64,000 bases of DNA from Streptomyces nojiriensis (GCF_017639205.1 NZ_CP071139.1:8245501-8309500); one strand, 5' to 3'; shown: positions 1 through 10,495, counted from the stretch's first letter. A program made the numbers and translations. Notes: a model not told the origin generated them from the sequence alone.

Positions 1-485
1 CCCGCCGCCTCCAGGGCGACGAACCCGTGGAACGTGCTGCGCAGCAACCGGACCGCGTCGGTCAGGTCGGGCTCCGTCAGCGCGTAGCCGCGCAGCATGC
101 CGTAGGTCAGCTCGACCGCCCGGCGCGGCCCGGGCGCCCGTGCGGCCAGCTCGGGGTCGATGCGGATCGGGGTCTGGGTCGCCGTGTAGCGGCCCGGATG
201 CTCGAGGGCGTACTCCCGCCAGGCGTCGGCGAACGCGACCAGCGCGTCCTTGCCCGCCCGCCCGGCCGTGGCCTGCGCGATGCGGAGGGTCTTCTCGTCC
301 GCCGCCAGCAGCGCGATCCGGCCGCGCAGATCCTCCAGGTTGCGCACGTGCGCGTAGAGGCTCGCGTCCTTCACCCCGAGCCGCCGCGCCACCTGCGACA
401 TGGTGACCCGGTCGAGCCCGACCTCGTCCGCCAGCTCGGCGCCCGCGACCGTCACCCGCTCGGCCGTCAGCCCGGCCCGTGCCAT
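1..485 (-). CDS. TetR/AcrR family transcriptional regulator (C-terminus outside the window)
   Basis: The first 161 residues of a TetR-type repressor are present; the rest lies beyond base 1. The N-terminal helix-turn-helix is clear: residues about 22-43 read VGLDRVTMSQVARRLGVKDA followed by SLYAHVRNLEDL, the usual TetR recognition helix and following helix. The following part (PGRYTATQTP, then RRAVELTYGMLRGYAL) resembles the WHG/TetR_C_33 type ligand domain. The ATG at 485 lies only 12 bases from a 14-bp-arm dyad, so autorepression is likely. The ligand and target genes cannot be told because the downstream side is missing. Confidence 0.85.
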   Translation of the reverse strand, partial: MARAGLTAERVTVAGAELADEVGLDRVTMSQVARRLGVKDASLYAHVRNLEDLRGRIALLAADEKTLRIAQATAGRAGKDALVAFADAWREYALEHPGRYTATQTPIRIDPELAARAPGPRRAVELTYGMLRGYALTEPDLTDAVRLLRSTFHGFVALEAA

Positions 486-497
486 GCGCCCTCCATT

Positions 498-532
498 CCT
501 AGGGGTCTTAGTTTTAACCTAGGACTCCTAGG
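498..532. promoter_or_regulatory. Dyad operator upstream of the TetR gene
   Basis: An inverted repeat with 14-base arms: CCTAGGGGTCTTAG at 498-511 and CTAGGACTCCTAGG at 519-532, matching at 12 of 14 positions around a 7-base AT-rich spacer. It contains three CCTAGG hexamers. The position just upstream of the regulator's start codon fits a TetR operator overlapping its own promoter. Confidence 0.7.
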
Positions 533-589
533 CTGCAAAAGCGAGGCGTTTTCCCATGCGGCCGAGAGTAGGTCCCACCACCGACAGGC

Positions 590-2204
590 TCAGGACACGA
601 GGGTCTGCTCCGCCAGCTCGGTCAGCCGCACCGTGCAGAGGCCACCGCGCTCGGTCTTCACGTCCGTCACCTCGAGCTGCGTACCCGGCGCGAGGATGAA
701 CTCCTCCTCGCCGGTGAAGGCGGAGAAGCTGCGGATCCCGACCGCCCGGACCGGGGTCACCTCGAAGAGCGTCCGCTTGCCCCGCCCGCCGAGGAACGCC
801 CGTGCCACGCCCGCCTCCGAGGTGCACGAGGACACGCCCCACCAGGTCACGGTCCGCCCCAGCGGGTACTGCGCGCGCAGGTCCAGTGCGACGCCGCGCC
901 ACAACGGCGCCGTGCGGGCGGGCAGTTCCGCCACGGCGGAGAACAGCAGCCGCAGGTACGGGAGGTACGGCACGAGCCGGGCGCGGTCCGGGGAGCGCAG
1001 GACGGCGTTGATCTCCCGGTAGAACGCGGACTCGCAGGTGTAGAGGTGGAGGGCGGCGATCGCGTCGGCGGACAGGCCGCCGGCCGCTCCGTCCGCCCGC
1101 CCCATGCCGAACGCGTGGGACAGCTTGACGTGCCGGTCCAGGCCGGACAGCACCTCGACGACCGGACCGACGGCGTCCTGGAAGTCCATCAGGGGGGTGT
1201 CGAACACGCCGCTGATCGCGGGGAGGACGAGCCCCTCGTCCTTCACGCTCGCGAGGCGGTCGAGGTACAGCTGGTGCAGTTCCATGGTGGACGCGATGAA
1301 GGCGCCCATGCGTTCGGCGACGTCGCCGCCCGCGCCGCCGGCCTTCGGCCCCGCCGTGTTCCACCCCTTGCTCGGCAGCCAGTCGATCTGATCGGCGCCC
1401 AGCGACGCGAGTGCGTCGTTCACCATGGCGAAGTGGTCGCCGTCGCAGAAGATGTCGCCCTGTGCGGCGGGGTTGGGGTGGTCGATGTGCCGCACCTCGA
1501 CCTCGGGGTACTTCTCCTGGAGCCGCAGGACGACCTTCTTCAGGGAGCGGGCGTGCGCCCCCCACCACGAAGACGACGCCGCGGTCCTCCTCGTCGGCGT
1601 TCTGCTTGGCCTTGAGGATCTCCTCGACGATCCGCTCGGCGACCGGACGCCAGAACGCGGTGTGCCGGTCGACGGCCGCCGATCCGGCGCTGCCCGCGGT
1701 GAGTGCCGCGTTCAGCAGCAGCACCCCCTGCGTGAGCATCGCCTGGAACCATTCCGGCGGCTGGACGGTGTCCCGCTCCTTCAACAGGGCCCGGACGTCG
1801 GCGATGGGGGTCTTCTTGGGAATCCCGTACTTCCACATCGCCGCCGCCTTGATGATGCAGCGGATGCTGACCACCCTGCCGAACTGGCTGTCCGTCCAGT
1901 CGTGGAAGGTGTTGTCGAACATGGCTATGCCGGTGGCGCTCTCCGGCCGCGGGTAGGGGTTCTGACCGAAGACGACCACCTTCCACTTGTGCGGCGGGTT
2001 GGGCTTGAGCGCCTGGAAGGTCAGTTCGCGGACGGGGACGGTCTCCGGGCTGCGGCCCGCGCCGATGAACGCAGCGGCGTCCGGCTGCGCTTCGATGACG
2101 GGCTTCAGCAGCGGAAGCCACGGCTCACCGCCGCCCTCGAACAGTTCGGCGAGGCCCAGCGGGTCGTCCGCGTGGGGCTGGGCCGGGGATGCTGCGTCGC
2201 TCAT
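590..2204 (-). CDS. Uracil-DNA glycosylase-fold / ADP-ribosyltransferase fusion, interrupted by a +1 frameshift
   Basis: The first part (bases 2204 to about 1560) is a family-1 uracil-DNA glycosylase fold: GQNPYP at residues 80-85 matches UNG GQDPYH, GVLLLNAALTA at 160-170 matches GVLLLN, and after the frameshift HPNPAA matches UNG HPSPLS. The second part (590-1495 frame) is an R-S-E type ADP-ribosyltransferase: LYTCES and YREINAVLRS, then LWRGV (Arg), GVSSCTS (Ser-Thr-Ser) and GEEEFIL (ExE). The two frames join if one base is removed from a G6 run at 1558-1563, giving GAHARSLKK exactly where UNG has its GAHA motif and a protein of about 537 residues. UNG's catalytic Asp is Asn and the adjacent His is Pro, so ordinary uracil excision is doubtful. 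The ATG at 2204 has GGAG upstream. It is divergent from a macrodomain gene. As read, the gene is broken; a sequencing error, a pseudogene or programmed slippage are all possible. Confidence 0.75.
1558..1563 (-). other. Frameshift site: six-G homopolymer
   Basis: On the coding (minus) strand the run GTGGTGGGGGGCGCAC contains six G. Deleting one G restores a continuous frame between the glycosylase part and the ADP-ribosyltransferase part and produces the conserved GAHA motif, so one extra base is the simplest explanation. Homopolymers are a common place for both assembly errors and natural slippage. Confidence 0.75.
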
Positions 2205-2552
2205 GGGAGGCACTCCGAGTGGTCGGACCGTGCCGACGGGCACGATGAGGACACGGGTGAGAGGCCCGTGCGGGTGTCAGGAACCAGGTGTCGGACGTCG
2301 GCTCCGGGCCGGCGGAAGCGGCCGGAACGGCCCGCACGCGTACCGGAGTACGCGCGGGCGGGCGGTCGGCGCTCGTCCGAGACGTCGGCCCTGGAAGCGT
2401 GGCCGACGGAAATCTGGCGGCAGGCTAACACCGGCCCAGGGGGCGCGCAATCGTGACGGCCCGTCATCGCCCGCGTCCGTCGGCGGCGTTGTCAGTGGTC
2501 CCCGGTAGCGTCCCTGAGCAGTGCAGGAACCCTTTCCCGATCGGAGTAGATC
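2205..2552. other. Divergent intergenic region between the UDG-ART and macrodomain genes
   Basis: This 348-base gap holds no convincing gene. The right end carries the RecA-NDp-like promoter of the macrodomain gene. On the left, GGAG precedes the UDG-ART ATG, but I found no matching damage promoter or LexA-type box reading leftward. Confidence 0.6.
2489..2511 (+). promoter_or_regulatory. RecA-NDp-like DNA-damage promoter
   Basis: TTGTCAGTGG at 2489-2498, one base, six bases, then TAGCGT at 2506-2511. The published actinomycete RecA-independent DNA-damage promoter (RecA-NDp) consensus is TTGTCAGTGGC, six bases, TAGggT. The match covers all ten leading bases, the spacing and the TAG. It ends about 40 bases before the macrodomain start codon. 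Confidence 0.8.
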
Positions 2553-3233
2553 ATGAGTGTGGACCGAGTGCCGTCGCCGCTCCGGGTGGTGCTGACCGAC
2601 GTCAACGCGGAGGTGGTCCAGGCGTGGCGGGCCGCGTTCGCCGACACTCCCGGAGTCGAGATCCGCCGGGGTTCGATCCTCGACGAGGCGGTCGACGCCT
2701 GGGTCACGCCGACCAACTCCAGGGGCCGGATGGACGGCGGGGTCGACGCGGTCATCAAGCGGCACCTGGGAGCGGGCATCCAGCTGCGCGTGCAGCGCGC
2801 GATCCGCGCGCAGTTCGCGGGCAGCCTCCCGGTGGGGAGCGCGGTGTGCGTCGCGTCGGGGGCGGTCGTGCCGAAGTTCCTGATATCGACGCCGACGATG
2901 GAGCAGTCCTCGCAGAACGTGCGCGAGACCCTGAACGTCGCCCTGGCGTCCGCGGCCGCGTTCCAGGCGGTCCACCTGCAGAACGCCGAAGCGCCGGGCA
3001 GCATCCGGTCGGTGGCGCTGGTCGGCATGGGCGCCCGGACCGGCCGGGTGCCCGCCCGGGTGTGTGCCAACCTGATGTGGACGGGCTACACGCTGTTCCA
3101 CGACTTCCGCTTCGACGACTACGACGACCTGCGCAGCACGGTCGTCGCGCAACTCGACGACATCGACGGCGGGCCCGCCGGGGAGCGGGTGCGCATCACG
3201 CCCCCGCAGCGGCGCACGGCCGGCCGCCGCTGA
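2553..3233 (+). CDS. Macrodomain protein, probable ADP-ribosyl hydrolase
   Basis: A 226-residue single-domain protein. Residues 11-110 read as a macro fold: VVLTDVN strand, then PTNSRGRMDGGVDAVIK at 53-69 (the N-x-x-x-x-M-x-G-G-V-D loop that binds the distal ribose), and a second loop GMGARTGRVP near 159-167 for the phosphates. RBS GGAG at 2543-2546 supports the ATG at 2553. Macrodomains of this kind bind or remove ADP-ribose. The divergent partner contains an ADP-ribosyltransferase, so a writer/eraser pair is the natural reading. As I recall, S. coelicolor SCO6735, a macrodomain hydrolase acting on thymidine-linked ADP-ribose in DNA, is also under a RecA-NDp promoter; orthology is not checked here. 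Confidence 0.85.
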   Translation: MSVDRVPSPLRVVLTDVNAEVVQAWRAAFADTPGVEIRRGSILDEAVDAWVTPTNSRGRMDGGVDAVIKRHLGAGIQLRVQRAIRAQFAGSLPVGSAVCVASGAVVPKFLISTPTMEQSSQNVRETLNVALASAAAFQAVHLQNAEAPGSIRSVALVGMGARTGRVPARVCANLMWTGYTLFHDFRFDDYDDLRSTVVAQLDDIDGGPAGERVRITPPQRRTAGRR

Positions 3234-3261
3234 CCGGCCGTGCGCCGCCCGCGGGCCGGTC
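3232..3261. terminator. Hairpin between convergent genes
   Basis: GACCGGCC at 3232-3239 pairs with GGCCGGTC at 3254-3261 around a 14-base loop. It starts inside the stop codon of the macrodomain gene and lies before the end of the convergent permease gene, so it could terminate both. Confidence 0.5.
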
Positions 3262-3278
3262 GGGCCGGCCGGGGCGGG

Positions 3279-4811
3279 TCAGACGATGTCCTCGGCGATC
3301 TCCGCCTGCTCGCGCGCGTTGCCGTAGGCCGACGGGGTGCCGTACGAGCGGCGGGCGACGTACCACCAGACGCTGGCCAGGACCAGGACCACGGCCAGGG
3401 CGATCACGGCGTAGTTCATCGAGTCGATGGTCACGGGGGACTTCTGGGGCAGGCAGAAGAGGACGGTGACGAGCGCCACCCACAGGACGGCGATCCAGCC
3501 GATCGGCTTGCTCCAGCGGCCCAGGTTCCAGGGGCCCGGCTCGAAGCGGTTGCCGGCGCGCAGGCGCAGGTAGATCGGGATGGCATAGGCCGGGGTGATG
3601 CCGATGACGTTGATGGCGGTCACGGCCCCGTAGGCGGTGGCGGAGTACAGGGAGGGGAGGGCCAGTACGCCCGCGACCACGACGGACAGCCAGACGGCCG
3701 GCACCGGCGTCTGGGTCCGGCCGCTGACCTTGCGCCACAGGGCGGAGCCGGGGAGCGCGTTGTCCCGGCTGAACGCGAAGACCATCCGGCTCGCGGCCGC
3801 GACCTCGGCGTTGCCGCAGAAGAGCTGCGCGACGATGACGACGAGGAGCAGGGCGGTGGCGCCGCCGGAGCCCAGCGCGTCGATGAAGATCTGGGCGGGC
3901 GGGACGCCGGTGGCGCTGTTCTGGACGGCCGCGTAGTCCTGGATGGCGAAGGTGAGGCCGGCGAGCAGGGCGAAACCGGCGATCCAGGAGACCCAGATGG
4001 CCCGGACGATGCCCTTGGCTGCGGATACGGAGGCGTTGCTGGTCTCTTCCGAGAGGTGCGCGGAGGCGTCGTAGCCGGAGAAGGTGTACTGGGCGAGCAG
4101 CAGGCCGACAGCCGCCACGTAGAACGGGTTGGCCCAGCCGGTGTCGTTGACGAACTCGGTGAAGACGAACGAAGCCGACCGGTGGTTGTCGGGGACGAAG
4201 GCCAGGGCGCCGACGATCACGGCGACGCCGCCCAGGTGCCACCAGACGCTGATGGAGTTGAGCACGCTGACGAGGCGGACCCCGAAGAGGTTGAGCGCGG
4301 CGTGCAGCAGCAGGATGCACAGGAAGATCAGGAAGGTCGAGCCGGGAGTGGGCACGAACCCGAAGCGGAGGTTGAGGAAGGCGCCGGTGAACAGGGCCGC
4401 GCCGTAGTCGATGCCGGCGATGGCGCCCAGCAGGCCGAGCAGGTTCAGCCAGCCCGTGTACCAGCCCCAGCGGCGTCCGCCGAGCCGGTCGGCCATGTAG
4501 TAGAGCGCACCGGAGGTGGGGTAGGCGCTGGTGACCTCGGCCAGGGCGAGACCCACGCAGAGCACGAAGAGGCCTACACCGACCCAGCCCCACAGCATCA
4601 CGGCCGGGCCGCCGGAGCCCATGCCGAAGCCGTACAGCGTCATGCAGCCGGAGAGGACGGATATGACGGAGAAGCTGATGGCGAAATTGCCGAAGCCGCC
4701 CATCCGGCGCGCGAGGACGGGCTGGTAGCCGAGTTCCCTGAGACGCTGTTCCTCGTCCTGCTGGGGCGGAGCCTTGTGGGCCTGGCGGGCGGCCCAATCG
4801 GTTCTGGACAC
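3279..4811 (-). CDS. APC-family amino-acid permease (GABA-permease-like)
   Basis: A 510-residue membrane protein with about 12 hydrophobic helices. The N-terminus (LGYQPVLARRMGGFGNFAISFSVISVLSG) and SAYPTSGALYYMA at TM3 are hallmarks of the amino acid/choline permease group of the APC superfamily, as are YDASAHLSEETSNA in the middle and AFSRDNALPGS in the cytoplasmic loop after TM8. It would be a proton-coupled importer in the cytoplasmic membrane. The GTG at 4811 is chosen because GGAGG lies seven bases upstream. It is transcribed apart from the macrodomain gene and converges on it. The substrate cannot be read from sequence. Confidence 0.85.
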   Translation of the reverse strand: MSRTDWAARQAHKAPPQQDEEQRLRELGYQPVLARRMGGFGNFAISFSVISVLSGCMTLYGFGMGSGGPAVMLWGWVGVGLFVLCVGLALAEVTSAYPTSGALYYMADRLGGRRWGWYTGWLNLLGLLGAIAGIDYGAALFTGAFLNLRFGFVPTPGSTFLIFLCILLLHAALNLFGVRLVSVLNSISVWWHLGGVAVIVGALAFVPDNHRSASFVFTEFVNDTGWANPFYVAAVGLLLAQYTFSGYDASAHLSEETSNASVSAAKGIVRAIWVSWIAGFALLAGLTFAIQDYAAVQNSATGVPPAQIFIDALGSGGATALLLVVIVAQLFCGNAEVAAASRMVFAFSRDNALPGSALWRKVSGRTQTPVPAVWLSVVVAGVLALPSLYSATAYGAVTAINVIGITPAYAIPIYLRLRAGNRFEPGPWNLGRWSKPIGWIAVLWVALVTVLFCLPQKSPVTIDSMNYAVIALAVVLVLASVWWYVARRSYGTPSAYGNAREQAEIAEDIV

Positions 4812-4927
4812 GGCGGTACCTCCGGGGGTCTGTGAAGCACGGGGACGGTGTTGCCTGGGGGTGCGGGTGCGGCCTGGGTGGTGCGGGTGGTGCGAGGGGT
4901 CGGCGCCGTGGGGGAGGGCGGCGGGGG

Positions 4928-5908
4928 TCAGCTCCGGCCGGCCAGGCTGCGGGACCTGGCCTGCAGGAACACCTCCTCGGCCAGGGCGCGGTCGGCCGGG
5001 TCGCGGGTCCGGTGGGCCCACGGCAGGGTGGTCCAGTACGGGCCGATCGTGTCGAAGACCCGGGCGGCCTCGTCGAACTGGAGGGCTCCCCACAGGGCAT
5101 GGGCGAGCTGGTTCAGATCGAGCGGGGAGGCGCGCGGCAGGTCGGCGTGGTGGAACCAGGTGTCCAGGGCGTGCAGGGCGTCGCGGACGGCGTCCTCGGC
5201 GACCCAGTGCAGGTCGAGAGCCCGCTCCTGACCGCGTTCGCGCCGGTAGCGCTCGACCCGTACGTAGAGCGGCAGGACGTGCACGGGGGATCCAGGCGGG
5301 GCGGAACCGGCCGCCCAGTGGACGAAGTTGGCGGCCTCGGAGAGCGGTCCGGGCGCGCCCGCGTACACGAACTGGAGCATGCGGTGGTAGGCCTCGCGGT
5401 TGTGCGGGTCGCGCTTGTCGACCTCCGCGAGGATGCCCCAGGGGCCGGGAGGCAGCATGGGGACCGGTGGCGCGATCCGGTGCTCGGCCATCTGGCGCTG
5501 CTCGTCGAGGAGGGCGAGGGCGAGCAGGCAGACCCAGGGCACGGGGTCCGCGGGGCTGATGCGGGCGGCCTCCCGGCAGGTCGACCAGGCTTCCTGCCAC
5601 AGCTCGCCGGTGCGGGGGTGCCCGGCCCGGTGGGCGCGAACGGCCCGTTCGACGCAGACGCGCGTGTGCATCACGAGCGCGGCGACGCTGTGCGGTTGCT
5701 CGGCCCGCCAGGCCTGGACCACGTCGGAGCCGGCGGAGACGGCGGCGAGCACCTGGGTGCGCTGGGTCCACAGACCCCAGTTGTCCGTGCGTTCGAGTAA
5801 GCGCGCCATGGAGACCCAGCGGCCGGTGCGCAGGTCCTGGGCCGCGGCACGCAGCTCCTTGTCGTGGCCGGCCGGGTGGTAGACGGGCCGGAAATCGTTG
5901 CCCGCCAT
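4928..5908 (-). CDS. Hypothetical protein, soluble, helix-rich
   Basis: A protein of about 326 residues with no family I recognise. It is rich in Trp, Ala, Arg and His, has no signal peptide or membrane segment, and looks all-helical with repeat-like alternation (for example ELWQEAWSTCREAARISPADPVPW), suggesting a tetratricopeptide-like scaffold. MAGNDFRP at 5908 is the first in-frame ATG near a purine-rich stretch (GACGAGG, close spacing), so the start is uncertain. It lies 117 bases upstream of the permease gene on the same strand and may share its transcript. Confidence 0.6.
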   Translation of the reverse strand: MAGNDFRPVYHPAGHDKELRAAAQDLRTGRWVSMARLLERTDNWGLWTQRTQVLAAVSAGSDVVQAWRAEQPHSVAALVMHTRVCVERAVRAHRAGHPRTGELWQEAWSTCREAARISPADPVPWVCLLALALLDEQRQMAEHRIAPPVPMLPPGPWGILAEVDKRDPHNREAYHRMLQFVYAGAPGPLSEAANFVHWAAGSAPPGSPVHVLPLYVRVERYRRERGQERALDLHWVAEDAVRDALHALDTWFHHADLPRASPLDLNQLAHALWGALQFDEAARVFDTIGPYWTTLPWAHRTRDPADRALAEEVFLQARSRSLAGRS

Positions 5909-6311
5909 CACCTCGTCCCGGTCGACGGGCGGCGGCCCGGGCGGGCGCGTTCTGCGGTGGTCGTGATCATCAGTCCTCGGATCGCATGGAAGGTGGGTCC
6001 ATCCGGCCGCGACTGCCGTGGTGCAGCCGTGCCCGGTGCCAGGGATGCGTGAACCATGCGAGAACTGTTCGTCGAACCCCCGCCGTTGACCCACGGTCGA
6101 TGTCGCTGCCCGTTGATCGGCGATCACTATATGGCGATCAGGAGCATACGCATCCAGATCCTTGTTCGAACGTAAGTATCAAGCCACGATCACCATATGA
6201 GGATGCGTCAGTGGCGCGCCCGCGGCCTCTGACCGATCTTGACGGGCGACGTCGGCCGGGGCAGGCTTCCGACGGACGTTCGATCAAGGCGACACCAGGG
6301 ACGGAGTGGTG
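5909..6311. other. Divergent intergenic region upstream of the kinase operon
   Basis: No gene is seen. It carries a partial palindrome GATCACTATATGGCGATC at 6122-6139 and a related element GATCACCATATG at 6188-6199. An 8-base inverted pair is also present: ACGCATCC near 6149-6156 and GGATGCGT at 6201-6208. These may be operators for the redox operon, but no regulator gene is adjacent. Confidence 0.45.
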
Positions 6312-7747
<1,436 letters not shown>

Positions 7748-7751
<4 letters not shown>

Positions 7752-9163
7752 CCACCACCACCGGCGGCGCCGTCACCACCGGCGGCGCCCTGCCCGGCGG
7801 GGAGTACGACGTGACGGTCGTCGGCGCCGGCGTCGTGGGCACGGCGATCGCGCGCGAACTGGCCCGGCTCCCGCTGCGGATCGCCCTGGTCGACGCGTCC
7901 GACGACGTCGGCGACGGCACCTCGAAGGCCAACACCGCCATCCTGCACACCGGCTTCGACGCGGTGCCCGGCTCCCTGGAGTCCCGGCTCGTCCGGGAGG
8001 GCCACCGGCTGCTCTCCGCGTACGCCGCCGAGAGCGGCATCCCGGTGGAGCCGCTCGGGGCGCTCCTCGTCGCCTGGGACGAGGAGCAGCTGGCCGCCCT
8101 GCCGGGGCTCGCGGAGAAGGCCGTACGCAACGGCTACCGCGCGGCCCGGATCATCGCGGCCGAGGAGGTGCGGGCCCGCGAGCCGGAGCTCGGACCCGGG
8201 GTGCTGGGTGCGCTCGACGTGCCGGGGGAGTCCCTCGTCTGCCCCTGGACGACCACGCTCGCGTACGCCACGCAGGCCGTGCGTGCGGGCGTCGACCTCC
8301 ACCTCAACTGCCGCGTGCGGAAAGTCGTTTCGGGCGAGACGCATACCCTGGCCACGACCCGGGGCCCGCTGCGCACCCGGCACCTGGTCAACGCGGCCGG
8401 TCTGTACGCCGACGAGATCGACCGGCTCCTCGGCCACGCGGACTTCGCCGTGACGCCCCGGCGCGGCCAGCTGATCGTCTTCGACGAGCTCGCCCGCACC
8501 CTGGTACGGCACATCCTGCTGCCGGTACCGGGCGCCCTCGGCAAGGGGGTGCTGGTGTCGCCGACGGTGTACGGGAACGTGATGCTCGGGCCGACCGCCG
8601 AAGACCTCGACGACAAGACGGACACCGGATCGACCGCCGAGGGGCTCGCGCTGCTGCGGGAGAAGGGCCGACGGATCCTGCCGGCCCTCCTGGAGGAGGA
8701 GGTCACCGCCGTGTACGCCGGCCTGCGGGCCGCCACCGGCGACGACGACTACGCGATCCGGGCCCACCCCGCTCAGCGCTACGTCACCGTGGGCGGGATC
8801 CGTTCGACGGGACTGACGGCCTCGATGGCGATCGCCGCCCACGTCGTGGAACTGCTCGCCGACGGCGGCCTGCCGGTGACCGGGGCCCGGGAACCGGCAC
8901 CGGTACGGATGCCGAACCTGGGCGAGGCGTTCCTCCGGCCTTACCGCGACGCGGAGTTGATCGCGAAGGACCCGGAGTACGGCCGGATCGTCTGCCACTG
9001 CGAGCGCGTGACGCGCGGGGAGATCCGCGACGCGCTGGCCTCGACCGTCCCGCCCGGTTCGCCGGACGGCCTGCGGCGCCGTACCCGCGCACGGGCCGGC
9101 CGCTGCCAGGGCTTCCACTGCGGGGCCGCCGTCCGTGCGCTGTTCGAGGAGGCCCGCGGGTGA
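7748..9163 (+). CDS. FAD-dependent oxidoreductase with C-terminal [2Fe-2S]-binding domain (GlpA-like)
   Basis: A 471-residue flavoprotein. The N-terminus has the dinucleotide motif VVGAGVVGTAIARELA followed by SKANTAILHTGFD, typical of glycerol-3-phosphate dehydrogenase GlpA and L-2-hydroxyglutarate oxidase relatives. NAAGLYADEID and TPRRGQLIVFD are family blocks of the DAO fold. The C-terminal 70 residues hold IVCHCERVTRGEI and GRCQGFHCG, four cysteines of a BFD-like [2Fe-2S] domain. It likely oxidises the product of the upstream kinase and passes electrons to the next protein. It is coupled to both neighbours (ATGA with the kinase, GTGA with the reductase). Confidence 0.85.
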
Positions 9164-10356
9164 GCCGCGACCGCACGGTCGACGTCCTGGTCGTCGGCGC
9201 CGGTCCCGCCGGGCTGGCCCTGGCCGCCCGCCTCGCGCGCGCGGGCGCCGGCCACGTCGAGGTCCTGGAGCGCGAGCAGGACGCGGGCGGAGTGCCGCGC
9301 CACTGCCACCACGGCGGATTCGGGGGGCCCGTACATCCCTGGCTCACCGGACCGGCGTACGCGCTGCGGGCCGTGCGGGCGGCGACGGCGGCCGGGGCGA
9401 AGCTCCGTACCGGTGTCAGCGCCACCGGCTGGGCCGGCCCGTTGACCCTGGAGACCACGAGCTCGGCGGGCCTGGAGCGGATCACCGCCCGGGCGGTCGT
9501 CCTCGCCACGGGCGCGCGCGAGCGCCCGCGCAGCGCCCGGCTGGTGCCGGGCTCCCGGCCGGCGGGCGTGCTGACCACCGGGGAACTGCAGCAGTCGGTC
9601 CACCTGTACGGCCAGCACATCGGCCGACGGGCCGTCGTGGTGGGCGCCGAGCCGGTGGCCCGCCACGCCGTACGCACCCTGCGCCGGGCGGGAGCGGAGG
9701 TGGTGGCCGTCGTCACGGAGCGCGCCCGCGCCGCCGCCGTACCGGGAGTCCCGCTGCTCACGGCCACGACGGTGGCCGAACTGCGCGGCCGGGGCCGCCT
9801 GTCGGGCGTGGCCGTGCGCCACGAGGACGGCCGCTGCGGGGTCCTCGCGTGCGACACGGTGGTCTTCACCGGCGACTGGATCCCCGACCACGAGCTGGCG
9901 CGCCGCGGCGGCATCGCCCTGGACCCGGGCACGCGCGGGCCTTGCGTGGACGCGTCCTTCCGTACGTCGGTGCCGGGGGTCTTCGCGGTCGGCAACGCCC
10001 TGCACGGCGTCGAACGCGCCGCCACCGCGGCCGCGGAGGGGGACGCCGCCGCGGCCGCGGTCCTGGCCCGCCTCTCGGGTGCGCCGTGGCCGGAGCCCGG
10101 TCCGCCGCTGCTCGTCCGGGCCCCGCTGCTGTGGGTGGCGCCGAACCGGCTCACGGACGTCGGGGGACGGCCGCTGCTGCTGCGGTCGGGGGAGCCGCTG
10201 ACCGCCCCGGTGTTGACGGCCGCCCAGGACGGCCTGCTGCTGTGGCGACGGCGGTTCCCGGTCCGGATGTCGCCGTCACGATCGCTGAGGCTGCCGCCGG
10301 GATGGACGGACCGGGTCGACCCGTCGGGCGGTCCGGTCGTGCTGGGCATCGGCTGA
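9160..10356 (+). CDS. NAD(P)/FAD-dependent oxidoreductase (HcnB/GlpB-like)
   Basis: A 398-residue flavoprotein of the pyridine nucleotide-disulfide reductase superfamily. VVGAGPAGLALAARLA is the FAD-binding motif, LATGAREHP-like LATGARERPR follows, RAVVVGAEPVARHAV is a second nucleotide site, and SVPGVFAVGNALHGVE is the FAD ribityl motif near the end. The CxxC redox pair of thioredoxin reductases is absent. Such subunits partner GlpA-like or amine-oxidising flavoproteins. The GTG at 9160 overlaps the previous stop. It is the last gene of the operon. Confidence 0.8.
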   Translation: MSRDRTVDVLVVGAGPAGLALAARLARAGAGHVEVLEREQDAGGVPRHCHHGGFGGPVHPWLTGPAYALRAVRAATAAGAKLRTGVSATGWAGPLTLETTSSAGLERITARAVVLATGARERPRSARLVPGSRPAGVLTTGELQQSVHLYGQHIGRRAVVVGAEPVARHAVRTLRRAGAEVVAVVTERARAAAVPGVPLLTATTVAELRGRGRLSGVAVRHEDGRCGVLACDTVVFTGDWIPDHELARRGGIALDPGTRGPCVDASFRTSVPGVFAVGNALHGVERAATAAAEGDAAAAAVLARLSGAPWPEPGPPLLVRAPLLWVAPNRLTDVGGRPLLLRSGEPLTAPVLTAAQDGLLLWRRRFPVRMSPSRSLRLPPGWTDRVDPSGGPVVLGIG

Positions 10357-10495
10357 CGGCCACGCTCCCCGAGCCCGGAGAGCAGCGCCGGGCGCGCCAC
10401 TGACTACTTTCCGTGAATGAGCGGATACTCTGTGTCACGATCTGCGTCGCTCACAACGTCACCTACGGGGTCACGCCCCGTCAGGAGGTACCGAC

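Noticed and set aside
590..3233. Plain DarTG toxin-antitoxin system
   Set aside because: The writer is a UDG-ART fusion with R-S-E motifs, not a DarT fold, and the macrodomain lacks the extra DarG region. Only the logic is similar.
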